Source of the DNA: Bradyrhizobium sp. WSM1743
GTDB taxonomy: Bacteria > Pseudomonadota > Alphaproteobacteria > Rhizobiales > Xanthobacteraceae
NCBI RefSeq assembly: GCF_000473065.1
Contig: NZ_AXAZ01000009.1
Coordinates: 62,001-126,000 of the forward strand
DNA: 64,000 bases
Direction of reading: 5' to 3'
Part shown: in pieces, positions 54,083 to 62,331 of the stretch
Numbering within the stretch: the stretch's first letter is position 1
Layout: each line of letters begins with the position of its first letter
Program-made: the position numbers and the translations under genes
Notes under the pieces: generated by a model
What the model was told of the DNA's origin: nothing
Databases searched by the model: none
What the model saw: only the letters and a program-made list of their open reading frames with translations

Positions 54083-54297
54083 AGCCTCTACGGAATGGTT
54101 GTTATTGCTCGCATCGGTAGCATGAAGTTCTTACCAATCGTGAACACAAGGGCGCAGAACCGCGCCGCGCGAAAGCCGCGCTGCAGCCTTATGCGCAAGC
54201 CTGCAACCAAACCAACAGGCGTCAGTGCAAGCCAGTGTGGATACCGGAGAGGATTGATCGTTCGCTTTGGTCGTGAGGCAGCCTGATAGGAGCGCTA

Positions 54298-54384
54298 ATG
54301 AACCGATTCGGTCACCGCATCGTCATGTTCGTGCTGCTCGTGGCGGCCCTCGTTCTCATCTGGAACGTGCTGGGGGCGCGTTGA
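54298..54384 (+). CDS. 28-residue single-helix membrane peptide
   Basis: MNRFGHRIVMFVLLVAALVLIWNVLGAR, given here by description: five polar or basic residues, then one hydrophobic helix of about 18 residues and a short basic end. ATG at 54298 has TAGGAG five bases before it, and a clean hairpin follows three bases after the TGA. The combination of RBS, tight coding frame and terminator supports a true small gene. No family recognised; many bacterial small membrane proteins regulate transporters or kinases. Lies between the chemoreceptor and DoxX. Confidence 0.6.
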   Translation: MNRFGHRIVMFVLLVAALVLIWNVLGAR

Positions 54385-54387
54385 GAC

Positions 54388-54420
54388 GGCACCGGCAGAT
54401 CCGCCGGTGCCATCTTACTT
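54388..54420 (+). terminator. Hairpin after the small membrane peptide gene
   Basis: GGCACCGGC (54388-54396), loop AGATCC, GCCGGTGCC (54403-54411), then ATCTTACTTT. A perfect nine-pair stem. As DoxX ends at 54434 on the other strand, it can serve both. Confidence 0.75.
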
Positions 54421-54433
54421 TCAGGTTAGCGCG

Positions 54434-54871
54434 TCAGCGCCGCGCATAGGCGCCGCCGCCTGCGTCGCTTTCCTTGCCGATCGCGGCATCGACGCTCACC
54501 GAGCCGCCGCCGGCCGCCGCGAGATAGAGGCAGGCGAAGCAGAACAGGATCGCGGCGGTGCCGCCGTTGAGCAGCGGCAGGAACACCGACGTCTCGCCCT
54601 TGAACATGTGGCCCATGAAGTAGGCGAAGGCCATTTCACCCGAGAGGATGAATGCGCTGAGCCGGGTGAACAGGCCGAGCATCAGGAGCCCGCCGAGCAC
54701 GAGTTCGATCGCGCCGGCCGTCCAGATCAGCGGCGGGATATTGGCGAAGTAGGGAAGCACCGGAAACTTGAACAGCTTGGCGACGCCATACTGGAACAGC
54801 AAGAGGCCGGTGATGAAGCGAAACAGGCTCAGGAGAACCGGTTGAAAGCGAGTGAGATAGGGAAAGTTCAT
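54434..54871 (-). CDS. DoxX-family membrane protein
   Basis: 145 residues, four helices: FRFITGLLLFQYGVAKLFKFP, PLIWTAGAIELVLGGLLMLGLFTRLSAFIL, EMAFAYFMGHM and AAILFCFACLYLAAAGGGS. The family motif GxxxxxYGxAKLF at the first helix and the E-L-V-L-GG turn are clear. ATG 54871 is preceded by GGAGGG; the frame starts five codons further up with no RBS. DoxX proteins are thought to work with thiosulfate or redox stress systems, but this copy has no such neighbour. Function unknown. Confidence 0.88.
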   Translation of the reverse strand: MNFPYLTRFQPVLLSLFRFITGLLLFQYGVAKLFKFPVLPYFANIPPLIWTAGAIELVLGGLLMLGLFTRLSAFILSGEMAFAYFMGHMFKGETSVFLPLLNGGTAAILFCFACLYLAAAGGGSVSVDAAIGKESDAGGGAYARR

Positions 54872-55090
54872 TGGTTTGCCCTCCATCCAATGCTGCGACT
54901 TGGACCGTATTCGGTTCTGCCTCGCAAGCCATCCAGGGTCAATTCCGCGCTGACATTTTCGTCATGTCCGACAAAACGCCGCAGGCCCAGCTTTCAGCCG
55001 CGCGCGACTCGCATTTTTTGCACGCGTTCACGCCGTAGCCATCAGTAGTTCCCCGGTGACGCGAATTCGCGCAAGTTACCTCTGAGAGAC

Positions 55091-56350
55091 CTACTCCCGC
55101 AAAGCGGGGACGGCCAGGAACGGAATCATGCCGAGCACGACGCTCGCAAGTGCGAAGACGAGCAGGAGATTGTAGCCGTGAGTTGCATCGTGAATCAGGC
55201 CGCCGCTCCATGAGCCGAAGGCCGAGCCGAGGCCGCTGCCGATCGAGATGGTGCCGAAGATCGTACCAACGCGCTTGCCGCGAAAGATCTTCATCGCGGT
55301 TGCAGTGATCAACGGCCCGCGGGAGCCCATCATGCTGCCGAAGCAGACGACGAACCCGGTGAGCAGGATGACGTTCGGATAGTACTGCAGCAGCCAGAGC
55401 AGAACGATGCCAAGGATCGAGATCGCGTAGCTAAGCAGCACCGACGGCCGGCGCCCGATCAGGCCGTCGAGCGCGGAGACGCCGAGCATGCCGAACACCA
55501 GCACGACGCCGGAGAAGCCCCAAGCGGTGGCAGCCTGGAGCGGCGGGAATCCGGCGTCGATCAGATAGGCCACGATCTGTGCCGCGATGGAATACATGCC
55601 GACCGCGGTGAAGAAGAACGTCGAGAACAAGGCCCAGAAGGCATGGTGGCGCATCGCGCTCACAAGCGTCCAGCCGCTGTCGACGAAATCCGGATCGCTT
55701 TTCTTGGTGACGTGCGGCGAGCCGGCCGCGAACCTGCGCCAGGGCAAGAGCAGCAGCGGTACCAATAGCCCGAGCGCGGCGAGGCCGAAGACCTGGTAGG
55801 TCTCGCGCCAGCCGAGTTGATCGATCAGAAGCTGCGAGGCCGGCAGCAAGGCCAGCACGCCGCCGCCCATCGCCGAATAGACCACCGCCATGGCGGTCGG
55901 CAGCTTTGGGCCGAACCAGCGGCCGAGCAGGATCGAGTTGGGCACATTGCCGATGAAGGCAACGCCGATGCCGACGCAGATGCCGATCGAGAGCTGGAAT
56001 TGCCAGAGTGCTTGCGCATGGCTCGCGATCAGGAAGGCCGAGCCGAGCAGGAACAATCCGAGCGCATAGACGATGCGCGGTCCGGATTGGTCGAACAGAC
56101 GGCCTACCAACGGCGCGGTCAGCCCGCTGACGAGCCAAGTGAGGGAATAGATCGAGACGGCCTGGGAGCGATCCCAGCCGAGGCTTTCGGAGATTGGCTT
56201 GAGGAAGACCGTGAAGCTCTCGCTGAGCCCGCGGCCGAGAACAGCCAGCGTAAAGCACAGGCAGAGCACCACGAGTGCGGTGCGCACCGCGTTCCGCTTG
56301 GTGCTTGCGGCTTGTTCCTTGCTCGTTTCCTTGGGCGTGTTCTGGTCCAT
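55091..56350 (-). CDS. MFS transporter
   Basis: About 419 residues, twelve helices. N-terminal LVVLCLCFTLAVLGRGLSESFTVFLKP, the A-motif-like loop GRLFDQSGPRIV between helices 2 and 3, the central loop PWRRFAAGSPHVTKKSDPDF, and GRRPSVLLSYAISILGIVLLWLLQYYP in the second half. The overall form resembles monocarboxylate/oxalate:formate-type (OFA) members, which exchange organic acids; this is a weak guess. ATG 56350 (MDQNTPKE) is preferred over an upstream TTG at 56386. It lies after tyrS on the same strand, 56 bases away, and may be cotranscribed. Confidence 0.88.
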   Translation of the reverse strand: MDQNTPKETSKEQAASTKRNAVRTALVVLCLCFTLAVLGRGLSESFTVFLKPISESLGWDRSQAVSIYSLTWLVSGLTAPLVGRLFDQSGPRIVYALGLFLLGSAFLIASHAQALWQFQLSIGICVGIGVAFIGNVPNSILLGRWFGPKLPTAMAVVYSAMGGGVLALLPASQLLIDQLGWRETYQVFGLAALGLLVPLLLLPWRRFAAGSPHVTKKSDPDFVDSGWTLVSAMRHHAFWALFSTFFFTAVGMYSIAAQIVAYLIDAGFPPLQAATAWGFSGVVLVFGMLGVSALDGLIGRRPSVLLSYAISILGIVLLWLLQYYPNVILLTGFVVCFGSMMGSRGPLITATAMKIFRGKRVGTIFGTISIGSGLGSAFGSWSGGLIHDATHGYNLLLVFALASVVLGMIPFLAVPALRE

Positions 56351-56406
56351 TGCCGTCAGGGAGCGCGCTTCGGCGTGCCCTGACAAGCAGTGAAAAGCTC
56401 ATACGC

Positions 56407-57660
56407 CTATGCAGGCTTGATGAGCACGTGCTTCTTCTTGCCGAAGGACAGCTTGATCACGCCTTCCGGCGTGAGATTTGCCGCGGAGAGTGCCATCTTC
56501 TCGTCGGTGACGGACGCGTCGTTGACGCGCAGGCCGCCGCCTTTGATCTGCCGCCGTGCTTCGCCGTTGGAGGTGACGAGGCCAGCTTTCACGAAAGCGT
56601 TGAGCACGCCGAGGCCTGCGTCGAGCTCGCCGCGCGGAATTTCCACCGTGGGCAGGCTTTCGGCGAGCGCGCCTTCCTCGAAGGTGCGGCGCGCGGTCTC
56701 CGCCGCTTCGTTCGCGGCGTCGCGGCCGTGCAACAGCGCTGTCGCTTCCGTGGCCAGCACCTTCTTGGCCTCGTTGATCTCCGAGCCGCCGAGCGCCTCG
56801 AGCTTCTTGATCTCAGCGATCGGCAACGTCGTGAACAGTTTCAGGAACTTGCCGACATCAGCATCCTCGGTGTTGCGCCAGTACTGCCAGAAATCGTACG
56901 GGCTGAACTGGTCGGCATTGAGCCAGACCGCGCCTTGCGCGGTCTTGCCCATCTTGGCGCCGGAGGCGGTGGTCAGCAGCGGCGTCGTCAGAGCGAACAG
57001 CTGGTGGGTGCCCATGCGGCGGCCGAGATCGACGCCCATGATGATGTTGCCCCACTGATCCGAGCCGCCCATCTGGAGGCGGCAGCCGGTGCGCTTGGCG
57101 AGCTCTACGAAGTCGTAGGCCTGGCAGACCATGTAGTTGAACTCGATGAAGCTCATCTCGTGCTCGCGCTCGAGACGCAGCCGCACGGAGTCCATGGTCA
57201 GCATGCGGTTGACCGAGAAGTGCCGGCCGACGTCGCGCAGCATCTCGATCCAGTTCAGCTTGGTCAGCCACTCCGCATTGTCGAGCATGACGGCATCGCT
57301 CGCACCATTGCCGTAGCGCAGCACCTTCGCGAACACGCCGCGGATCGATTCCTTGTTGCCCTCGATCTCGGCAATGGTGCGCATCGCGCGCGTCTCATCC
57401 TTGCCGGAGGGATCGCCCACCATGGTGGTGCCGCCGCCCATCAGCGTGATCGGCTTGTTGCCGGACTGCTGCAGCCAGTGCAGCATCATCATGGTCAGGT
57501 AATTGCCGATATGCAGCGAGCGGGCGGTGCAATCGTAGCCGACATAGGCGATTGCTTCGCCCTTGGCGGCAAGCGCATCCAGCCCCTCGAAATCGGAGCA
57601 CTGGTGGATGAATCCACGTTCCTGCAGGATATTGAGGAAATCCGATTTAAATGCAGTCAT
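56407..57660 (-). CDS. tyrS: Tyrosyl-tRNA synthetase
   Basis: 417 residues. Class Ic synthetase: HIGH-type signature [15 protein letters not shown]-type KMGKT in [17 protein letters not shown], the substrate tyrosine pocket [28 protein letters not shown] (in parts), and a C-terminal S4-like domain ([24 protein letters not shown]). Full length. It charges tRNA-Tyr in the cytoplasm. Divergent from anmK with 165 bases between them; I saw no T-box or attenuator there. Confidence 0.97.
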   Translation of the reverse strand: MTAFKSDFLNILQERGFIHQCSDFEGLDALAAKGEAIAYVGYDCTARSLHIGNYLTMMMLHWLQQSGNKPITLMGGGTTMVGDPSGKDETRAMRTIAEIEGNKESIRGVFAKVLRYGNGASDAVMLDNAEWLTKLNWIEMLRDVGRHFSVNRMLTMDSVRLRLEREHEMSFIEFNYMVCQAYDFVELAKRTGCRLQMGGSDQWGNIIMGVDLGRRMGTHQLFALTTPLLTTASGAKMGKTAQGAVWLNADQFSPYDFWQYWRNTEDADVGKFLKLFTTLPIAEIKKLEALGGSEINEAKKVLATEATALLHGRDAANEAAETARRTFEEGALAESLPTVEIPRGELDAGLGVLNAFVKAGLVTSNGEARRQIKGGGLRVNDASVTDEKMALSAANLTPEGVIKLSFGKKKHVLIKPA

Positions 57661-57825
57661 CTGTCGGCGTGCCTGACAATTCTTAGTTTACTGTTTCGGG
57701 AGCAATTTAAGGGTCTTGCGTGGGAACCCGATGGCTGCCCGCCACTTGGCGCTGTGGCATTATAAGATGTGTCCCTCTGGCACAAGATCGGCATGCCAGG
57801 GCGGGTCTCTTGAGGACGCTGATCC

Positions 57826-58929
57826 ATGATGTTGACGGCACTCGGTTTGATGAGCGGCACCTCGCTGGACGGGGTGGATCTCGCGCTGATCGAAACCGAT
57901 GGAAAACAGCTGAAGGCATTCGGGCCGTCCGGTTACCGGCCGTACAGCCCGGCCGAGCGCAACCTGCTGCGCCAGGCACTGAGCGAGGCCGTCCATCTGC
58001 AGCAACGCGACGCCCGCCCGGGCATTCTGGCCGAGGCCGAGCGTGCGGTGACGCGGGCCCATGCCGAGGCGGTCGCTGCCTTCCTCGCCCAGAACCGGAT
58101 GAGGGCGGAGGACATCGACATTGTCGGCTTCCACGGCCAGACCGTGCTGCACCGGCCCGAAAAACGGCTCACGGTGCAGATTGGTGACGCGCCGGCGCTG
58201 GTCAGGGCGATCCATATCCCCGTGATGCACGATTTCCGCGCCGCCGACGTCGAGGCCGGCGGGCAGGGCGCGCCGCTCGTGCCGGTCTACCACCGGGCAC
58301 TGGCTCATTCGCTCCAGCGCGAGGGGCCGATCGTCGTGGTCAATATCGGCGGCGTCTCCAACATCACCTATATCGACGGCAATGACACGCTGATCGCCTG
58401 CGACACCGGTCCCGGCAACGCGCTGCTCGACGATTTCATGTATCGCACCATGAACCAGGCGTTCGATGCCGAAGGCAGGTTCGCCGCGCTCGGCAAGGTC
58501 GATGAGTCCTGGATCGCACGGGCGCTGGAGCTGCCGTTCTTCGCGGCTCTGCCGCCGAAATCGCTCGACCGCAACGATTTTGCTGCCTTGAGACTCGGCG
58601 ACATGCCACCGGCCGACGGCGCGGCGACGCTCACCGCCTTCACCGCGGCCGCGATCGCCCGCGTCATCCCGCTCTTGCCGCGCCGGCCGCGAAGCTGGAT
58701 CGTCTGCGGCGGCGGCGCCCGCAACCTCACGATGTTGCGCATGCTGCGGGAACGGGTGGGCTCGGCCACAGTCGAGGCCGCGGAGACGCTCGGCTGGGCC
58801 TCCGATGCCATCGAGGCGCAGGCGTTCGGTTTTCTCGCCGCGCGCGGGCTGAAAGGCCTGCCGCTGTCCTATCCCGCGACGACGGGCGTGCCGATGCCGA
58901 TGACCGGCGGGGTGATCGCGCGGCCCTGA
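57826..58929 (+). CDS. anmK: Anhydro-N-acetylmuramic acid kinase
   Basis: 367 residues. ASKHA-fold sugar kinase that opens 1,6-anhydroMurNAc and phosphorylates it, in peptidoglycan recycling. N-terminal GLMSGTSLDGVD, the phosphate loop and DFRAADVEAGGQGAPLVPVYH, NIGGVSNITY, ACDTGPGNALLDDFM, and CGGGARNLTML in the second half. Two ATGs in a row (57826, 57829). In many alphaproteobacteria it stands opposite tyrS, as here. Confidence 0.96.
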   Translation: MMLTALGLMSGTSLDGVDLALIETDGKQLKAFGPSGYRPYSPAERNLLRQALSEAVHLQQRDARPGILAEAERAVTRAHAEAVAAFLAQNRMRAEDIDIVGFHGQTVLHRPEKRLTVQIGDAPALVRAIHIPVMHDFRAADVEAGGQGAPLVPVYHRALAHSLQREGPIVVVNIGGVSNITYIDGNDTLIACDTGPGNALLDDFMYRTMNQAFDAEGRFAALGKVDESWIARALELPFFAALPPKSLDRNDFAALRLGDMPPADGAATLTAFTAAAIARVIPLLPRRPRSWIVCGGGARNLTMLRMLRERVGSATVEAAETLGWASDAIEAQAFGFLAARGLKGLPLSYPATTGVPMPMTGGVIARP

Positions 58930-58958
58930 AGATGACCACCTGAGGTCACAGGCAGTTG

Positions 58959-59019
58959 ATGCAGGCGCATCCAACTTGACGAGAGCATGCAAATGCATCT
59001 ATTTTGGATGCAGTTGCAT
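58959..59019. promoter_or_regulatory. Array of three ATGCA-NN-(C/T)GCAT palindromes before the glutathione transferase
   Basis: ATGCAGGCGCAT at 58959-58970, ATGCAAATGCAT at 58987-58998 and ATGCAGTTGCAT at 59008-59019. Start spacings are 28 and 21 bases, the last close to two helical turns, as for dimers stacked on one face of DNA. No regulator gene is adjacent. The GST start (59038) is 18 bases after the third box, so binding there would block transcription or initiation. Confidence 0.65.
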
Positions 59020-59037
59020 CTAACCGTCGGGATCGCC

Positions 59038-59715
59038 ATGACCGCTTCACTGAAATTGATCAGCCACAAGCTTTGTCCCTACGTGCAGCGCGCCGTGATC
59101 GCGCTGAAAGAGAAGGGCGTGCCGTTCGAGCGGATCGATATCGACCTTGCCAACAAGCCGGACTGGTTTCTCAAGCTGTCGCCGCTCGGCAAGGTGCCGG
59201 TGCTGGTGGTGACGACGGAGCAGGGCGAGGTCGCGCTGTTCGAGAGCAACGTGATCTGCGAGTACATCGAGGAGACGCAAGCCGGCGCGAAGCTGCACCC
59301 GGCCAACCCATTGCAGCGCGCCGAGCACCGCGCCTGGATGGAGTTCGGCTCCGCGATCCTCGGCGATCTCTGGGGGCTGGAGACCACGGCCGATCCGGCG
59401 ACGTTCGAAAGCAAGCGCCAGGCGCTCGCTGCGAAATTTGCGCGGGTCGAAGCCGCGCTCGGCGCAGGCCCGTTCTTCGCCGGCGATGCGTTCAGTCTGG
59501 TCGACGCCGTGTTCGCGCCGATCTTCCGCTATTTCGACCTGTTCGACGAACTGACAGAGCACGGCATCTTCAACGATGTGCCGAAGGTCCGTGCCTGGCG
59601 CGCAGAGCTCGCCAAACGCCCGAGCGTGCGCAGCGCGGTCGGGGCAGACTATCCGCAATTGCTGCGCGCCTTCCTCGTCCGCCACGACGCGCACCTGCTC
59701 AAGCTTGCGGCCTGA
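59038..59715 (+). CDS. Glutathione S-transferase family protein
   Basis: 225 residues. N-terminal thioredoxin fold: LISHKLCPYVQRAVIALKEKGVPFERIDIDL (in parts) with CPYVQ, KVPVLV cis-Pro and the glutathione-binding E-S of FESNVICEYIEE; helical C-terminal domain with FAGDAFSLVDAVFAPIFRYF (D conserved). The catalytic position is Cys (CPY), as in omega/beta-like GSTs that do thiol transfer. Starts at ATG 59038, just after the palindrome array. Followed after 4 bases by an SMR transporter frame, now broken, so the pair may once have formed a detoxification unit. Confidence 0.92.
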   Translation: MTASLKLISHKLCPYVQRAVIALKEKGVPFERIDIDLANKPDWFLKLSPLGKVPVLVVTTEQGEVALFESNVICEYIEETQAGAKLHPANPLQRAEHRAWMEFGSAILGDLWGLETTADPATFESKRQALAAKFARVEAALGAGPFFAGDAFSLVDAVFAPIFRYFDLFDELTEHGIFNDVPKVRAWRAELAKRPSVRSAVGADYPQLLRAFLVRHDAHLLKLAA

Positions 59716-59719
59716 GAGC

Positions 59720-60048
59720 ATGCCGATGTCGCCGTCGATGGCCTGGCTCATGCTCGTGATCGCCGGCGCGCTCGATGTCGGCTGGGCGATCTCGATGAAA
59801 TATGCGGAAGGTTACACCCGCATCGGCTGGAGCATCGCTTCGCTGGTGCTGCTCGCCGCCTTCGTCTTCCTGCGCGGAGCGCCTTGAAGGTGCTCGAGGT
59901 CGGCATTGCCTATTCGGTATGGACCGGCATCGGCGCGGCCGGCACCTTCCTGATGGGCGTGGTGCTGTTCGGCGAGACCCTGAGCGCGATGAAGCTTGCG
60001 GGCATCGCGCTCGTCTTAATGGGGATCGTCGCGCTCAAGCTGGCTTGA
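59720..60048 (+). pseudogene. Small multidrug resistance (SugE-like) transporter with frameshift
   Basis: 59720-59887 encodes the first half (MAWLMLVIAGALDVGWAISMKYAEGYTRIGWSIASL and a second helix, quoted in part) and stops with TGA. 59884-60048 carries the second half in another frame: LKVLEVGIAYSVWTGIGAAGTFLMGVVLFGE and a final helix, LAGIALVLMGIVALKLA. SMR proteins have four helices in about 105-110 residues, and the two halves add up to that. The conserved WTGIGAAGT is the SugE/Gdx signature and the membrane Glu is replaced in helix 1 by Asp (GALDVGWA), which is notable: family members use Glu there. A single missing base near 59870-59885 explains the break. Guanidinium export is the usual role of Gdx. 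Confidence 0.75.
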
Positions 60049-60090
60049 GCTCGTAGCCCGGAGGCTACAAAGCCTTTGCGCTACAAGGCC

Positions 60091-60738
60091 TCACCGCACG
60101 TTCGCGAGGCGCATGTCCAGATACGCCGTGATGGTCTCCATCAGCGGCTCGAGCTTGGAATCGAAGAAGTGATTGGCGCCGGGGATGATCTGCTGGTCGA
60201 TCACGATGCCCTTCTGCGTCTTCAGCTTCTCGACCAGGGTGTTGACGTCCTTGGGCGGCACCACCGCGTCCTTCTCGCCGTGCACGATCAGGCCCGACGA
60301 CGGGCAGGGCGCGAGGAAGGAGAAGTCGTAGAGGTTGGCCGGCGGCGCGATCGAGATGAAGCCCTCGACCTCGGGGCGGCGCATCAGGAGCTGCATGCCG
60401 ATCCAGGCGCCGAAGGAGAAGCCGGCGACCCAGCAGGCGCGCGCCTCGGGATTGATGGTCTGCGCCCAGTCGAGCGCGGCGGCCGCATCCGACAATTCGC
60501 CGGTGCCGTGGTCGAACGAGCCCTGGCTGCGGCCGACGCCGCGGAAATTGAAGCGCAGCACCGAGAAGCCGCGATGCGCGAAGGCGTAGTAACACTGGTA
60601 CACGATCTGATGGTTCATCGTGCCGTGGAACTGCGGATGCGGATGCAGGATCATCGCGATCGGCGCGTTCTTCTGCTTGGCCGGGTGATAGCGGCCTTCG
60701 AGACGGCCAGCAGGGCCGGTGAAAATGACTTCGGGCAT
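60091..60738 (-). CDS. Alpha/beta hydrolase (dienelactone-hydrolase-like, YfdB/UPF type)
   Basis: 215 residues. Nucleophile elbow GFSFGAW (Ser), LHPHPQFHGTMNHQIVY at the oxyanion strand, the FNFRGVGRSQGSFD segment and GEKDAVVP plus the late His in PGANHFFDSKL. Typical of the conserved rhizobial hydrolase next to the SUF operon. ATG 60738 (MPEVIFTGP) fits the homology; a frame opens 16 codons further up. Substrate unknown. Divergent from the cysteine desulfurase with 340 bases between. Confidence 0.88.
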   Translation of the reverse strand: MPEVIFTGPAGRLEGRYHPAKQKNAPIAMILHPHPQFHGTMNHQIVYQCYYAFAHRGFSVLRFNFRGVGRSQGSFDHGTGELSDAAAALDWAQTINPEARACWVAGFSFGAWIGMQLLMRRPEVEGFISIAPPANLYDFSFLAPCPSSGLIVHGEKDAVVPPKDVNTLVEKLKTQKGIVIDQQIIPGANHFFDSKLEPLMETITAYLDMRLANVR

Positions 60739-61078
60739 CGGTGATCTCTTGATTGATTTCCTGGAGATATGATCCCTAGCAATCAACCGATTGTGGCCTT
60801 GTCGGCAGATGCCGACGGAAGCGCAAATGACGGGTGAGAAGGCGCGCCTTGCGGTGATGCGCTGAGAGCGCGCGGTGACTTGACGGTGCGCGTTCTAACA
60901 TAGGCTGAGGGTCAAAAAGCAAGCATCTTGAACATCGCCCAATCGGTTCAAGACGTTAGCATGTCATGATCGCGTCACGCCGGCCGCTCATTCGGAATCG
61001 GGTTGCCAATTGCGTGTCCGCGGCCCATCTCGGGACCGGCGCGAAAGTCCTCTGCGATGTGAGGTAATATCCTACTCT
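60739..61078. promoter_or_regulatory. 340-base divergent region before the SUF operon, with inverted repeats
   Basis: CTTGAAC (60927-60933) and GTTCAAG (60946-60952) form a perfect 7-bp inverted repeat with a 12-base spacer. A further GTTCTAA, the half site of the Irr ICE motif, lies at 60892-60898. CTTGAAC recurs before sufB (62233). These are candidate iron-response sites for the operon; the rest of the region has no recognisable gene. Confidence 0.5.
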
Positions 61079-62218
61079 ATGCGAACCCGGGTCTATCTTG
61101 ATTGGAACGCGACCACGCCGCTGCGCCTTGAAGCGCGGGCGGCGATGGTTGCGGCCTTCGACCTGATCGGTAATCCATCCTCGGTCCATGCCGAGGGGCG
61201 GGAGGCGCGACGGCTGGTCGAGGAGGCCCGCGCCACGCTTGCAGCTGCGGTCGGCGCGCAGCCGCGCAACGTCGTCTTCACCTCCGCTGGAACGGAGGCC
61301 AATGCGCTGGCGCTCTCGCCGGGTTTGCGGGGGCCCTCTCGCGGCCCGGTCGAGCGGTTGTTGGTCTCGGCGATTGAGCATGCCTCGGTGCTGGCTGGCG
61401 GCCGGTTCCCCGCGGACAAGATCGGCCTGATCCAGGTCACGCGCTCCGGCGTGGTCGACCTCGATCATTTGAAGGTACAGCTAAGGGCGGGGCCGCCAGC
61501 CCTGGTCTCAATCATGGCCGCCAACAACGAGACCGGCGCGCTCCAGCCCATCACTGAGGCCGCAAGCATCGTCCACGAGGCCGGTGCCCTCCTGCATGTC
61601 GATGCGATCCAGGCGCTAGGAAAAATCCCGTTCGATATCAATCTGGTAGGTGCCGACCTTGCCACCTTTTCTGCGCACAAGATCGGCGGCCCCAAGGGGA
61701 TCGGCGCACTGGTGACGACCGAGGGGATAGGCGGTCTGGAACCGGCGCTGCGGGGCGGCGGGCAGGAGCTCAACCGTCGCGCCGGAACCGAAAACGTCGC
61801 GGGGATCGCCGGCTTCGGGGCAGCGGTGAAGGCCGCGCTTCAGGCTCTGCCGGAGGATGCGAAGCGCATGTCAAGCCTCAGAGATCATTTGGAAAATGGC
61901 CTTCGCGGCACTGCCGGGGCGACGGTTTTCGCGGACGACGTGGCGCGGTTGCCAAATACCGTGCTTTTCACTGCGCCAGGCCTGAAGGCCGAGACGGCTG
62001 TGATCGGCTTCGACCTGGAGGGCATCGCGGTCTCCTCCGGCTCTGCCTGCTCCTCAGGCAAAGTCCAGCCGTCGCACGTGCTGTCTGCCATGGGCTATGA
62101 TCCCGCGGTGGCCCAGGGAGCGGTGCGTCTCAGTCTTGGCTGGTCCACGGAACCAGAGGACATCAATAGGGCGTTAGAGGCTTGGCGAAAGCTTGGTAAT
62201 ACCCTACTTAAGAGCTAA
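61079..62218 (+). CDS. Cysteine desulfurase of the SUF operon (NifS/IscS-like)
   Basis: 379 residues, PLP enzyme that takes sulfur from cysteine for Fe-S cluster assembly. Opening VYLDWNATTPL, GNPSSVHAEGREARR, TSAGTEANALAL, the AANNETGALQP loop, PLP lysine in FSAHKIGGPKGIGAL, NRRAGTENV and the mobile active-site loop SSGSACSSGKVQPSHVL with catalytic Cys. The N-terminus at ATG 61079 (MRTRVYLDWN) fits; an upstream frame does not. First gene of a SUF-type operon, as common in rhizobia, with sufB 114 bases on. Confidence 0.94.
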   Translation: MRTRVYLDWNATTPLRLEARAAMVAAFDLIGNPSSVHAEGREARRLVEEARATLAAAVGAQPRNVVFTSAGTEANALALSPGLRGPSRGPVERLLVSAIEHASVLAGGRFPADKIGLIQVTRSGVVDLDHLKVQLRAGPPALVSIMAANNETGALQPITEAASIVHEAGALLHVDAIQALGKIPFDINLVGADLATFSAHKIGGPKGIGALVTTEGIGGLEPALRGGGQELNRRAGTENVAGIAGFGAAVKAALQALPEDAKRMSSLRDHLENGLRGTAGATVFADDVARLPNTVLFTAPGLKAETAVIGFDLEGIAVSSGSACSSGKVQPSHVLSAMGYDPAVAQGAVRLSLGWSTEPEDINRALEAWRKLGNTLLKS

Positions 62219-62232
62219 GCGACGAAACACGG

Positions 62233-62248
62233 CTTGAACGGTTCTAAG
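62233..62248. promoter_or_regulatory. Candidate Irr/ICE-like iron-response site before sufB
   Basis: CTTGAACGGTTCTAAG is palindromic at its ends and, read the other way, contains TTAGAA and TTC with a 3-base gap, close to the TTTAGAA-N3-TTCTAAA form reported for Irr. Half site GTTCTAA is also seen before the desulfurase gene. An Irr site here would tie the internal promoter to heme/iron state. Confidence 0.45.
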
Positions 62249-62331
62249 CCCGTGCTTTCCGCGGAGATTTATCGTAATACTCGTCCTAGTTTGATCCACC
62301 GCGGTCCTTGAAACCGCGAGCGGAGGATGGA

